From positions 527,001 to 591,000 of the forward strand of contig NZ_CP097329.1 of NCBI RefSeq assembly GCF_030323025.1: 64,000 nucleotides of DNA. Reading direction: 5' to 3'. Below, piece after piece: positions 17,016-26,298 of the stretch. The stretch is from Pseudanabaena mucicola str. Chao 1806 (GTDB lineage Bacteria; Cyanobacteriota; Cyanobacteriia; Pseudanabaenales; Pseudanabaenaceae). The first letter of the stretch is position 1. The number at the start of each line of letters is the position of its first letter. The translations under genes were made by a program, and so were the position numbers. The notes beneath the pieces were generated by a model. That model was not told the origin of the DNA. It ran no database searches and saw only the letters and a list, made by a program, of their open reading frames with translations.

Positions 17016-19733
17016 ATGAACAGCGATCGCATCAAAACCAGCATCGAAAATATTTTTCAAGATGAAAGCCGATGGTCACACCAACCATACAAATCACGGC
17101 GGATTGTATTTTGGTATGACCCTGAAAAGCAATTTCAAGATATTTTCGATCAACTGCAATTCACGTCTGAAAGTACGGCTGAAACTACACCTGAAATAAT
17201 TAAATATCAACTTGGGGACAACGTCTTTACGACGAAATATCATCTATTAATCAAACATCCCGATCAAAACTTTTTAATTTATGCTCCCTTTAATGAGCCA
17301 TCCCCTGAAGATAACTGGTTAATTGACATCCAACTCTATAGCCAAACCTTTTCCGCCGATCCTGCCGCAATGCTATTTGCCGACCTCAACTTCCATCAAC
17401 GCAGTTTAGAAAATATCATTCGCCAACATCTTAAATTTTTTGATAGTCGCAAACGCAGAGATGCAATTTTTAATATGCGCTTAGGGACTGACACTAGCGA
17501 TCGCGAGTTCCTACTCGCTATGCTCTCAGTTTTAGCAGGAATCAAAGTTGCCAATGCCGATATGTTATTGCGGCAAGTCCTCTCCGCAGGATTGCTAGAG
17601 TCCGATAATAAACACTGGTTAGAGTTTCAGAAATTTAATTTAGATACAGCATTTTGGGAAATTGTTAAAGAAAGTACAGGCTTTGATTCATCAAAACGCA
17701 GTCTTCAAAAGCTATTAAATTCTTTGCTGATTTCTCATCTGCAAATGACCCTACGCTGCAAACTGCCCGAATCCCTAATCGCCTATACCCTCCCCTCTAG
17801 CCAAAAAGCCTACGCCTTTATCGAGCATTGGGCAAACGATCGCACCGATGGCGATCAATGGATATCTCTTATTAAGCAAGTTGAAAAGGAGTTACAGATC
17901 CAGAGCGCGATCGCGGACTTACTGCCCGAACATATTTATCAATCAAATACCTTTGAATGTATTGATTTTATGCTGATGCGAGCCTGTGTCCGCGAAATCA
18001 AAGCTCAGGCCAGTGACCTCAAGCGCTGGCAAAAATGGTTTAATATGCGCCGCACTTTTATCTGGTGCGAAAAATATCCCACCTATGCCAACACCTATGA
18101 GGCTCTTGCGGCTGCGATCGAATTACTAGAAATGAAAGAGTCCTTCTCAATCTCTGCTCCCCTTCTCCCGCACTGGGAGAAGGGGCTGGGGGATGAGGGA
18201 AATTCGTCCACATCTGCCTCCAAATTATTTAAACTCTATACCCAATCCTTATATCTAGCCGATCGCCTATATCGGAAATTTATTGTCGCCAGCGATGACT
18301 CTGTACCAATTTTGCGAGAACAAGGCGTAATCGAATATATCGAAAATCTTTATGTAAATTGGTTTTTAGATAATTTAGGACAAGCTTGGACAGAGGCGAT
18401 CGCGCCTTTGCAAGTGCATAATCAACCAAATAATCAAACTAACTGGCAATTGGAAGGCATTCCTTCTCAACAGAAATTCTTCCAAAATTATGTTCAGCAA
18501 ATTTTGCAAACCAGCGACCGCGAAAAAGTATTTGTAATTATTTCCGATGCCATGCGCTATGAAGTCGCCAGTGAACTAAAAGAGCAAATTGCAAAAGAAC
18601 TACGCGGCAATATTGCGATCAAAGCGCAATTGGGAATCTTACCGAGCATTACCTCATTAGGGATGGCGGCTCTATTATCAGGAACTAGCCTAGAATTTAG
18701 CAATGATTTTAAAGATGTATTACGCGATGGTCTGAGTACCCAAGGCTCAGAAGCACGTCAAAAAGTTTTGCAAAAAACTTCTCAAGTAGATGCAACTGTA
18801 ATTAGTGCAACGGACTTAATCAAAATGACTGTAGATGAGGGACGTGAACAAATTAAACCCTATCGGCTAATCTATATCTACCACGACAGTATCGATAGTA
18901 TTGGCGATAAATCTGCCAGTGAGCGTCAAGTTATGACAGCCTGTGAAATGGCGATCGCTGAACTGCTGAAACTTGTGAAGCGCATTTGTAACTCCCTCAA
19001 TGGAACTCAGGTATTTATTACCGCCGATCATGGTTTTCTATACCAACGTAAGGCGATCGCCGAAGCCGATAAACTCCCTTTACCCAATGATGCCGATCTT
19101 CTCAAATCGAGCCGTCGTTACTATTTGCGATCTTCTTTAAAAGATATGCCAAAAATCTCCCCATCACCAATTCCCAATCACCCATCACCAATCCTAGAAT
19201 TCGCCATTCCTGATAATACCCAAAACTTATGTGTAGTCGTTCCTCGTGGTAATCTTCGCTTTGCCAAACAAGGCGGAGGATCGCAATTTGTGCATGGCGG
19301 CGCAAGCTTACAGGAAATATGTGTACCTGTAATTAGTTATCACCATAAACGCGCTGAAAAAGGTGATGAAGATCGCATTCAAAAGGTCGGTGTGCAGATC
19401 AATGCACGTTCCCGTCGTGTTACTAACAATCGCTTTAGCATCTCCATCTTACAAACCGATCCTGTAATTGGTAGATGGCGATCGCGTAGCATTACGGTCG
19501 CTCTCTACGATCCACAAACCAACAGCCCCATTACCGATATCAAAGCAATAGAACTAAACAGCGATCACCCTCAACCCACAGAACGTGAATTTCCCCAAAC
19601 CCTCACCGTTACCGTCGGCAATCCTCCCGTTAGCGCCTATCTAATCATTCGCGATCGCGATGATGATAGTGAACTATTGCGGGAAGCTTGGACAGTAAGT
19701 TTGGCAATTTCCAACGACTTTGGCGATTTTTAA
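17016..19733 (+). CDS. pglZ: BREX-1 phosphatase PglZ, type A
   Basis: A 905-residue protein of the alkaline-phosphatase superfamily. It starts IENIFQDESRWSHQPYKSRRIVFWYDPEKQF, a type A PglZ opening, and contains VIISDAMRYEVASEL near residue 505-519 (metal-binding Asp) and FITADHGFLYQR near residue 668 (Asp-His metal ligands). PglZ is a core BREX component; purified relatives have metal-dependent nuclease or phosphodiesterase activity, and the gene is needed for exclusion and methylation. Two low-complexity linkers are encoded by repeat DNA: PLLPHWEKGLGDEG (palindrome at 18159-18185) and SPSPIPNHPSPI (about 19155-19195). It lies downstream of the interrupted Rpn gene. Confidence 0.95.
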   Translation: MNSDRIKTSIENIFQDESRWSHQPYKSRRIVFWYDPEKQFQDIFDQLQFTSESTAETTPEIIKYQLGDNVFTTKYHLLIKHPDQNFLIYAPFNEPSPEDNWLIDIQLYSQTFSADPAAMLFADLNFHQRSLENIIRQHLKFFDSRKRRDAIFNMRLGTDTSDREFLLAMLSVLAGIKVANADMLLRQVLSAGLLESDNKHWLEFQKFNLDTAFWEIVKESTGFDSSKRSLQKLLNSLLISHLQMTLRCKLPESLIAYTLPSSQKAYAFIEHWANDRTDGDQWISLIKQVEKELQIQSAIADLLPEHIYQSNTFECIDFMLMRACVREIKAQASDLKRWQKWFNMRRTFIWCEKYPTYANTYEALAAAIELLEMKESFSISAPLLPHWEKGLGDEGNSSTSASKLFKLYTQSLYLADRLYRKFIVASDDSVPILREQGVIEYIENLYVNWFLDNLGQAWTEAIAPLQVHNQPNNQTNWQLEGIPSQQKFFQNYVQQILQTSDREKVFVIISDAMRYEVASELKEQIAKELRGNIAIKAQLGILPSITSLGMAALLSGTSLEFSNDFKDVLRDGLSTQGSEARQKVLQKTSQVDATVISATDLIKMTVDEGREQIKPYRLIYIYHDSIDSIGDKSASERQVMTACEMAIAELLKLVKRICNSLNGTQVFITADHGFLYQRKAIAEADKLPLPNDADLLKSSRRYYLRSSLKDMPKISPSPIPNHPSPILEFAIPDNTQNLCVVVPRGNLRFAKQGGGSQFVHGGASLQEICVPVISYHHKRAEKGDEDRIQKVGVQINARSRRVTNNRFSISILQTDPVIGRWRSRSITVALYDPQTNSPITDIKAIELNSDHPQPTEREFPQTLTVTVGNPPVSAYLIIRDRDDDSELLREAWTVSLAISNDFGDF
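18159..18185. repeat. Palindrome read in frame within pglZ
   Basis: CCCCTTCTCCC (18159-18169) and GGGAGAAGGGG (18175-18185) form a perfect inverted repeat inside pglZ, coding for a short low-complexity loop. A similar sequence occurs at 19753-19777 (CCCCTCTCCC/GGGAGAGGGG) between pglZ and brxL. These are a second palindromic repeat family in the locus. Confidence 0.75.
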
Positions 19734-19821
19734 TGGAAACCCTCACCCCTAGCCCCTCTCCCATTGAGGGAGAGGGGAACCAGAAAAAATATCTTACTCC
19801 CCTTCTCCCGTTTTGGGTTTT

Positions 19822-19858
19822 CCAAATAAAGAAATGGCTACGCCATTTCTTTATTTGG
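19822..19858. promoter_or_regulatory. Perfect hairpin just before brxL
   Basis: CCAAATAAAGAAATGGC (19822-19838) and its exact complement (19842-19858) are separated by TAC. The right arm ends 12 bases before the brxL ATG at 19871, leaving little room for a ribosome-binding site. This placement could limit translation initiation or mark a processing point. It may equally be a dispersed palindrome. Confidence 0.75.
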
Positions 19859-19870
19859 TATAACTACATC

Positions 19871-21895
19871 ATGGATCAACTAGATATTAAATTAAACCAA
19901 GTCTATGCAGGTCGAGTAGTCCGCAAAGACCTCACCAAAAGGCTCAAAGAAGGGGCAAGTGTGCCTGTGTATGTGCTGGAATATCTACTGGGAATGTACT
20001 GTGCTACTGATGATGATCGGGCGATCGAGCAGGGTATTCAAACTGTCAAAAAAATTCTTTCTGAAAACTATGTCCGTCCTGACGAAGCCGAATCCGTAAA
20101 ATCAAAAATTCGCGAACGCGGACGCTTTACTGTGATTGATCGCCTCACCGTTAAACTCAACGAAAAAGCCGATATCTATCAAGCATCATTTACCAATCTG
20201 GGGCTAAAATCGGTCAAAGTTGAACCTGAAATCGTCACTCAAAACCAGAAACTCCTCAGTGGCGGTATTTGGTGCATTGTGCAGATGGAATACGAATCAG
20301 GCGCATCTCCTAGCCCTTTTCTACTCGCCAGCCTCAAGCCAATCCAAATGCCAAATATTGATATTCAAGAATTATTGGCAGGACGCAGTGCATTTACCCG
20401 CAATGAATGGATAGAACTATTATTGCGATCGGCAGGACTAGAACCAACAACCTTCAGTGATGAAGCAAAATGGCACTTACTCGCAAGGATGATTCCTCTT
20501 TGCGAAAATAACTATAACTGTTGTGAGTTAGGACCTCGCTCAACGGGCAAATCCCATATTTACAAAGAAATCTCACCAAATACAATTCTCGTTTCAGGCG
20601 GTAAGACTACAGTTGCAAATCTGTTCTATAACATGGCTTCCCGCCAGATTGGACTAGTAGGTTTATACGATGTGGTCGCATTTGATGAAGTTGCTGGAAT
20701 TAACTTTAGCGATAACGATGGCGTGCAAATTATGAAGGATTACATGGCTTCAGGCTCATTTGCCCGTGGCAAAGCCGAAATTGGCGCTCAAGCCTCAATG
20801 GTATTCGTGGGCAATATTAATCAAAGCGTCGAATCACTGGTCAAAACTTCCCACCTGTTAGCCCCTTTCCCCTCCGTAATGATCGATACCGCCTTCTTTG
20901 ATCGCTTTCATGCCTATATTCCTGGATGGGAAATTCCTAAATTTAGCCCCGAAAATTTTAGCGATCGCTACGGCTTTATTGTGGACTATCTCGCCGAATG
21001 GTTGCGCGAGATGCGGAAGCGTAGTTTTACCGATGCGATCGATCCCTATTTCCGTTTCGGCAATAACCTCAAACAGCGCGATGTCCAAGCCGTCCGCAAA
21101 ACAGTATCTGGACTATTAAAATTACTATTTCCCGATGGTTCTTTTAACAAAGATGATTTGCGGGAAGTACTTGTCTATGCCCTCAGAGTAAGGCGACGAA
21201 TTAAAGAACAACTCAAAAAAATTGGCGGCATGGAATTCTATGATGTCCATTTCAGCTATATAGATCTAGAAACCCTCGAAGAGCATTTTGTTTCCTTACC
21301 AGAACAAGGTGGCATATCCCTTGTCAGTGAAGATGCTTTGCCAGCAGGACATCTCTATCTGATTAGTGGTGGTGATAGTAACAGCGATAACCAAGCGATC
21401 GGTATCTTCAAAATCGAACTGCAAGCAATCACAGGCAATGGTAAATTAGTCAGAACAGGTGTCGCCAACAATATGCGGGACAACGTTAATATCGCGTTCA
21501 ATTACTTTAAAGCCAATGCGAAACGGGTTAGCGGCACAATCCATGTTGACGGATCGGATTTTCTGTTACAACTACTTGACCTTCAAGGAGTGGGGACACC
21601 AGAATACGGAGGACTAGCTCTCTTTATTTCCCTTTGCTCCGCATCCCTCAACCGTAATGTGCAAACTCAATTAGCTGTTTTTGGAGAAATGACTCTCGGT
21701 GGGACGATTACCCCTGTGAGTAATTTAGCTGCAAGTTTACAAGTTGCCTTTGATGCAGGCGTAAAGAGGGTTTTGCTACCCATGACCAGTGCGATCGATT
21801 TGCCAACCGTTCCCCCCGAACTATTTACCAAGTTCCAGACTTCTTTTTACACAGATCCCATTGATGCCGTATTTAAAGCCCTAGCTGTGACCTGA
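19871..21895 (+). CDS. brxL: BREX protein BrxL (Lon-like AAA+ ATPase)
   Basis: About 674 residues. The true start is ATG 19871: MDQLDIKLNQVYAGRVVRKD is the family N-terminus, while upstream in-frame sequence is repeat-derived. Walker A is GPRSTGKSH near residue 220 and Walker B is VVAFDEVAG near residue 275. The C-terminal 110 residues are Lon-protease-like (FGEMTLGGTITPV, VKRVLLPM). The usual serine of the Lon GxSAG site is not evident (TPEYGGLALF), so proteolysis is doubtful. In characterised BREX-1 systems BrxL forms DNA-binding ATPase rings and is needed for phage exclusion but not for host methylation. Its 3' end overlaps brxA on the opposite strand by 49 bases. Confidence 0.95.
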   Translation: MDQLDIKLNQVYAGRVVRKDLTKRLKEGASVPVYVLEYLLGMYCATDDDRAIEQGIQTVKKILSENYVRPDEAESVKSKIRERGRFTVIDRLTVKLNEKADIYQASFTNLGLKSVKVEPEIVTQNQKLLSGGIWCIVQMEYESGASPSPFLLASLKPIQMPNIDIQELLAGRSAFTRNEWIELLLRSAGLEPTTFSDEAKWHLLARMIPLCENNYNCCELGPRSTGKSHIYKEISPNTILVSGGKTTVANLFYNMASRQIGLVGLYDVVAFDEVAGINFSDNDGVQIMKDYMASGSFARGKAEIGAQASMVFVGNINQSVESLVKTSHLLAPFPSVMIDTAFFDRFHAYIPGWEIPKFSPENFSDRYGFIVDYLAEWLREMRKRSFTDAIDPYFRFGNNLKQRDVQAVRKTVSGLLKLLFPDGSFNKDDLREVLVYALRVRRRIKEQLKKIGGMEFYDVHFSYIDLETLEEHFVSLPEQGGISLVSEDALPAGHLYLISGGDSNSDNQAIGIFKIELQAITGNGKLVRTGVANNMRDNVNIAFNYFKANAKRVSGTIHVDGSDFLLQLLDLQGVGTPEYGGLALFISLCSASLNRNVQTQLAVFGEMTLGGTITPVSNLAASLQVAFDAGVKRVLLPMTSAIDLPTVPPELFTKFQTSFYTDPIDAVFKALAVT

Positions 21896-22533
21896 TGAAA
21901 ATCTAGCATCAACAGTAAATAATGTTCCCAACCATCAGCGATCAATTGATCACGCAATTCCCTTGGTAAAGGTGCAGGACGAATTTCATATTGCTTTCGA
22001 TATTGAATTGGATAGAGTAATCCTGCTCTTACCAATGTGGTGACAATGTGGCTGGCAGTTTTTTGATAAGTAGATTCTGACCAGCTTTTAATCGCTTCCT
22101 GTTGCTCATACTTAGTCAGAAAAAAATCCTGTAAATCGCGATCGCTTATGACTCTTTCTAGTCTATACAGCTTCTCAATAATTACTTCTCTAATTAGTTC
22201 CCTAAGTAATCTATGCTCTCTCAATATTGTCCAAAATATTGTCAAACGCTGCACATCAATATTATCACTCGCAATAAATTGAATATACGGCTCTGATAAT
22301 AAATTGAGCCTTTTTAAAATGATTCTCAAACTACTTTTACGCGAAGCAAGCGATCGGATTTGCAACAAATCTTTTTGTAGTACCAAATCATGAATATTTT
22401 CTAGTGTTTCTCCTCGATCTAATAAATTGGCAATTTTGACTGTTTCTATAAAAGCGAAAAGACATCTAGTATAAGTAATATACTCATTCTCAGACTTACT
22501 TTCTAAAAATATTTGGTTATTTATACTAGACAT
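21847..22533 (-). CDS. brxA: BREX protein BrxA (DUF1819)
   Basis: A 228-residue, helix-rich protein. The pattern YTRCLFAFIETVKIANLLDR near the start, then helical repeats and a C-terminal RAGLLYP...IRPAPLPRELRD region, matches the DUF1819/BrxA family, a small DNA-binding BREX subunit. In standard BREX-1 operons brxA comes first, just before brxB. Here it is on the minus strand after brxL, tail-to-tail, with a 49-base 3' overlap. It must therefore have its own promoter, in the 336-base gap shared divergently with the helicase gene. The last 16 or so residues are encoded by the antisense of brxL. The call rests on pattern plus context. Confidence 0.8.
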   Translation of the reverse strand: MSSINNQIFLESKSENEYITYTRCLFAFIETVKIANLLDRGETLENIHDLVLQKDLLQIRSLASRKSSLRIILKRLNLLSEPYIQFIASDNIDVQRLTIFWTILREHRLLRELIREVIIEKLYRLERVISDRDLQDFFLTKYEQQEAIKSWSESTYQKTASHIVTTLVRAGLLYPIQYRKQYEIRPAPLPRELRDQLIADGWEHYLLLMLDFHQVTARALNTASMGSV

Positions 22534-22697
22534 ATTAATGATTTTGATGACAAGGAAATTCTGGCTAGATACTTAGGTAATTGTATCTTCTATAGCAGTC
22601 CTAAATGAGATGTAAGTAGTTTCTACAACTGATTTAGGATTGCTATACGTACATACAAATGGCAGTATAGCGCTCATAGATCATTTGTAGATTTTTG

Positions 22698-22740
22698 GGT
22701 TTGTGGAAGAACATCCCCTCGGGGTGTTCTTCCACAAACC
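22698..22740. promoter_or_regulatory. Long hairpin in the brxA-helicase divergent gap
   Basis: GGTTTGTGGAAGAACA...CCCC pairs with GGGGTGTTCTTCCACAAACC around a two-base loop with one bulged T, giving a stem of about 20 bp. It sits in the 336-base region (22534-22869) between divergent brxA and the SNF2 gene, which must also hold both promoters. No confident -10/-35 could be chosen in this AT-rich DNA. Confidence 0.7.
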
Positions 22741-22869
22741 ATTTAGTATGGCTATAGAAAAAATCTAACAACCAAAATAATGCAAAAAATCTAGATTTTG
22801 CTATATATTTTGTTGAGTATACTTTATTAAATAGAACAAACTTTTGATGCAAACTGATCGTAAAAAACT

Positions 22870-25800
22870 ATGAAAATTCTGCATGGCACTTGGATTCCCG
22901 ATCATAGTGATAACTTTATCCAGACAGGTAATTTTTGTATTTGGATAGAGACAACGGAACCGAAGTCGATCGCCAAACGCAAATCATCCAAGTCGGCAAA
23001 AGTGGTTGAGAATGGATTGCCAAGACATCCTGCAAGTTTAGCTGAATCAGAGTTAAAACCATTTCTGTTTAACGAGCTAGCGATTAAAGATGAGCTTTTG
23101 CAAGAAATAACTAATCCCTATATTAGTAAAAATTCTCCTAAAGAAAAAATTATCTTTCCCAAATACTTTCTCTTGCCGACAAGTGAAAATAAGCCCTTAC
23201 CGTCCCTAGAATCAGCAAGATATTTAGAAATTGAAATTCCTGAAAACTTCGCTCTACAGTATTGGCAAATTGACTGTTATCAAGTGACTACATCCGTTAA
23301 AACTGACAGTTATAAATATGTACGAGCAATAAATATTATTAAATTACTGAATGATTTACATTTTATCACCATCAATAATCTTGCGGAAGTTCAGTTAGGT
23401 TCTGATTTACTATTTTGGTATCACTACACACAAGCCCTCAAACAGATTATTCTCAAAGATCAATATATTCCTGCTCTCAAGTATCGAGAAATTGAAGTTA
23501 AAGCCACGAAAGCAACTAAAGCTTCTGCAAAATCTAAAAAAGCAACCAGTCAGGCTCCAAAATTTGAGATTTATCCTGCTTGGGAAATTGTTTCAGAACA
23601 ATATAGCGAAGAATTAGAGCAGTATGTGGAATATATGCCCTTCGTCTGTGTTGCAGGCTTTAGTGAGCCTAATTCCCAGCCATTATTTAGCGATCGCCGC
23701 ACCCTATTACAACATTTCTCAGAATCAGTACTGCATAGTATTATCACGCATACCCCATCGACTGCTCAATTTGACAAACAAGTATTTGACTCTTTACTTC
23801 ACAAAGCTTTAGATTTTTCTGATAATCGCTTTGGAGATCCGATGATTGCTAAGGACGCAGCATTAGAGGAGTATCAGCAATGGCAAGCATGGCGACAAAA
23901 AATTATTCGCACTCAGTCTGACTCCTCGTTCTATCTCTGCTTTCAGCTACAAGCACCCATCAAAGAAACAGAACCTTGGCAATTGCAATTTCAAGTTGCT
24001 CCAAAACAAGATCCTTCTCTGAAATTGCCCCTAGCGGATTATTGGAAAATGACAGCAGCCAAAAAGAAGACCTTTGAAAAGCAGTTTGGCAAGAACTTTG
24101 AACAAAATTTATTATTAAATCTTGGCTATGCTGCTAGAATCTATAAACCAATTTGGGAAGGATTAGAAACCGATCATCCCATCGGTCTAAGTCTCAATCT
24201 TGATCAAGCCTTTGAATTTCTCAAAGAATCCGCTTGGGTTTTAGAAGATGCGGGTTACAAAGTCGTTGTGCCTGCTTGGTGGACACCTGCGGGAAGGCGC
24301 AAAGCCAAAATCAAACTCAAAGGATCTGGCAAAAGTGCTACCAGTTCTAAAACTCAAGCTAAGAGCTACTTTGGTTTTGATCAATTGGTAGAATATCAAT
24401 ACGAATTAGCGATCGGGGATGAAACTATTTCCGTCAAGGAATGGGAACAGCTAGTCAATGCAAAAGCGCCCCTAGTCAAATTTCGTGGTGAATGGATTGA
24501 ACTTGATCGCGACAAAATGCAAGAGATGCTCACCTTCTGGCAACAGCAGGGACAAGGCTCATCGGCAATGAGTCTGATTGACCTGATGAAGCTAACTGCC
24601 ACTGATGCTGATTACGAAGTCGATCGCGAAAGTAGCCTTGCCGAAATGCTCTCAAAGTTGCAAGACAAGCAGCAATTTGAACCTATTGAAAATCCACCTC
24701 AACTAAATGGAACTCTGCGCGAATACCAAAAACGTGGCGTTGCATGGTTGCAATATTTAGAAAATCTAGGTTTAAATGGTTGTCTAGCCGATGATATGGG
24801 CTTGGGTAAGACAGTGCAAATTATCGCCAGATTGGTGAATGAGCGAGCCGCCGTCAGTGAAGTTACCGAACCAACTAAAGCCAAAAAATCAGCAAAAACC
24901 GCAAAATCCAAAAAAGTTCTTCCCGCCTTTGCATCAGTAAATGAGATTCCGCCCACGTTACTGATTGCGCCCACATCCGTTGTCGGCAATTGGCAAAAGG
25001 AAATCGAGAAATTTGCGCCCCATTTACGGGCGATCGTGCATCACGGCAGCGATCGCCTGCAAGATGCTACCGCCTTTCAAGAAGTGTATCAAACCCATGA
25101 TTTGATCATTACTTCCTTCACCCTCATTCGCAAAGACGAAGCTCTATTTAGTTCCGTCAACTGGCATCGGATTGTGATTGATGAAGCCCAAAATATCAAA
25201 AATCCTAAAGCTGCTCAAACCAAAGCAATTCTCAAGCTAGAATCAAAACATCGTCTTGCTCTTACAGGTACACCCGTTGAAAATCGCCTGCTAGATTTAT
25301 GGTCAATTTTCAACTTCCTAAATCCCAATTATTTGGGAAAAGAAGCCCAGTTTAAAAAATCCTTTGAAACCCCTATTCAAAAAAATAACGATCAGGTTCA
25401 AGCAAATGTTCTCAAAAAATTAGTTGAACCATTTATTCTCAGGCGCGTTAAAACCGATCAATCGATCATTAAAGACCTGCCCGATAAAATTGAACAAAAG
25501 CTCTATACCAACCTCACGAAGGAGCAAGCATCCCTTTATGAAGTAGTGGTACGCGATGTGGAAAAACAACTCAATGAAGTGGAAGGAATTCAGCGTAAAG
25601 GTTTAATTCTCTCGACATTGCTCAAGCTTAAGCAAATTTGCAATCATCCCCGCCAGTTCTTGCAAGATGGTAGCGATTTTACAACCGAGCGATCGCATAA
25701 GCTCAGTCGTCTATCAGAAATGATGGAGGAAGTAATTTCCGAAGGAGAAAGCCTATTAATCTTTACCCAATTTACGGAAATCGGTGATGCGCTCGAAAAA

Positions 25801-26235
25801 TATATCCGCCAAAAGCTGCATTACAACACCTACTACATTCACGGCGGTACAAATCGCGATAAGCGCGAACGGATGATTACCAAGTTCCAAGATCCAGACA
25901 CGGAGCCATCGGTATTCATTCTCTCCCTCAAGGCTGGTGGTGTCGGCATCACCCTTACCAAGGCAAACCACGTTTTCCATTTTGATCGCTGGTGGAATCC
26001 CGCCGTTGAAGACCAAGCCACCGATCGCGCCTTTCGGATTGGACAAAAGAATAATGTCTTTGTCCATAAATTCATCACCATCGGTTCCCTAGAGGAGCGT
26101 ATCGATCAAATGATTGAGGACAAAAAGAAACTAGCAGGGGCGATTGTTGGTGCGGATGAGTCTTGGCTCACGGAGCTAGATAACGACAAGTTCAAGCAAC
26201 TTATCGCCTTGAATAGGAATGCAATTATGGATTAG
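22870..26235 (+). CDS. SNF2-family DEAD/DEAH-box helicase
   Basis: A 1121-residue Swi2/Snf2 ATPase. The N-terminal half is the bacterial SNF2-associated region and includes a Lys/Ala/Ser-rich linker (residues 215-233). The motor has Walker A MGLGKTVQI near residue 641, DEAQ (IDEAQNIKNP) near 770, LTGTPVENRL near 798, and motif VI QATDRAFRIGQ near 1048. Bacterial proteins of this type move on double-stranded DNA or displace proteins such as RNA polymerase. The adjacent SWIM gene, 63 bases on, is a usual cyanobacterial partner. The pair lies between BREX and CRISPR genes; a defence role is possible but unproven, since homologous pairs occur outside islands. Confidence 0.9.
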   Translation: MKILHGTWIPDHSDNFIQTGNFCIWIETTEPKSIAKRKSSKSAKVVENGLPRHPASLAESELKPFLFNELAIKDELLQEITNPYISKNSPKEKIIFPKYFLLPTSENKPLPSLESARYLEIEIPENFALQYWQIDCYQVTTSVKTDSYKYVRAINIIKLLNDLHFITINNLAEVQLGSDLLFWYHYTQALKQIILKDQYIPALKYREIEVKATKATKASAKSKKATSQAPKFEIYPAWEIVSEQYSEELEQYVEYMPFVCVAGFSEPNSQPLFSDRRTLLQHFSESVLHSIITHTPSTAQFDKQVFDSLLHKALDFSDNRFGDPMIAKDAALEEYQQWQAWRQKIIRTQSDSSFYLCFQLQAPIKETEPWQLQFQVAPKQDPSLKLPLADYWKMTAAKKKTFEKQFGKNFEQNLLLNLGYAARIYKPIWEGLETDHPIGLSLNLDQAFEFLKESAWVLEDAGYKVVVPAWWTPAGRRKAKIKLKGSGKSATSSKTQAKSYFGFDQLVEYQYELAIGDETISVKEWEQLVNAKAPLVKFRGEWIELDRDKMQEMLTFWQQQGQGSSAMSLIDLMKLTATDADYEVDRESSLAEMLSKLQDKQQFEPIENPPQLNGTLREYQKRGVAWLQYLENLGLNGCLADDMGLGKTVQIIARLVNERAAVSEVTEPTKAKKSAKTAKSKKVLPAFASVNEIPPTLLIAPTSVVGNWQKEIEKFAPHLRAIVHHGSDRLQDATAFQEVYQTHDLIITSFTLIRKDEALFSSVNWHRIVIDEAQNIKNPKAAQTKAILKLESKHRLALTGTPVENRLLDLWSIFNFLNPNYLGKEAQFKKSFETPIQKNNDQVQANVLKKLVEPFILRRVKTDQSIIKDLPDKIEQKLYTNLTKEQASLYEVVVRDVEKQLNEVEGIQRKGLILSTLLKLKQICNHPRQFLQDGSDFTTERSHKLSRLSEMMEEVISEGESLLIFTQFTEIGDALEKYIRQKLHYNTYYIHGGTNRDKRERMITKFQDPDTEPSVFILSLKAGGVGITLTKANHVFHFDRWWNPAVEDQATDRAFRIGQKNNVFVHKFITIGSLEERIDQMIEDKKKLAGAIVGADESWLTELDNDKFKQLIALNRNAIMD

Positions 26236-26298
26236 ATAAGATTGCTGTACTTCTCTCAGCAATCATTTACAAATTTAGGAATAGTTAGGAGAAAAACA

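Noticed and set aside
19688-19870. N-terminal extension of BrxL from upstream in-frame codons
   Set aside because: The extension is encoded by repeat and hairpin DNA; the family N-terminus begins at ATG 19871.
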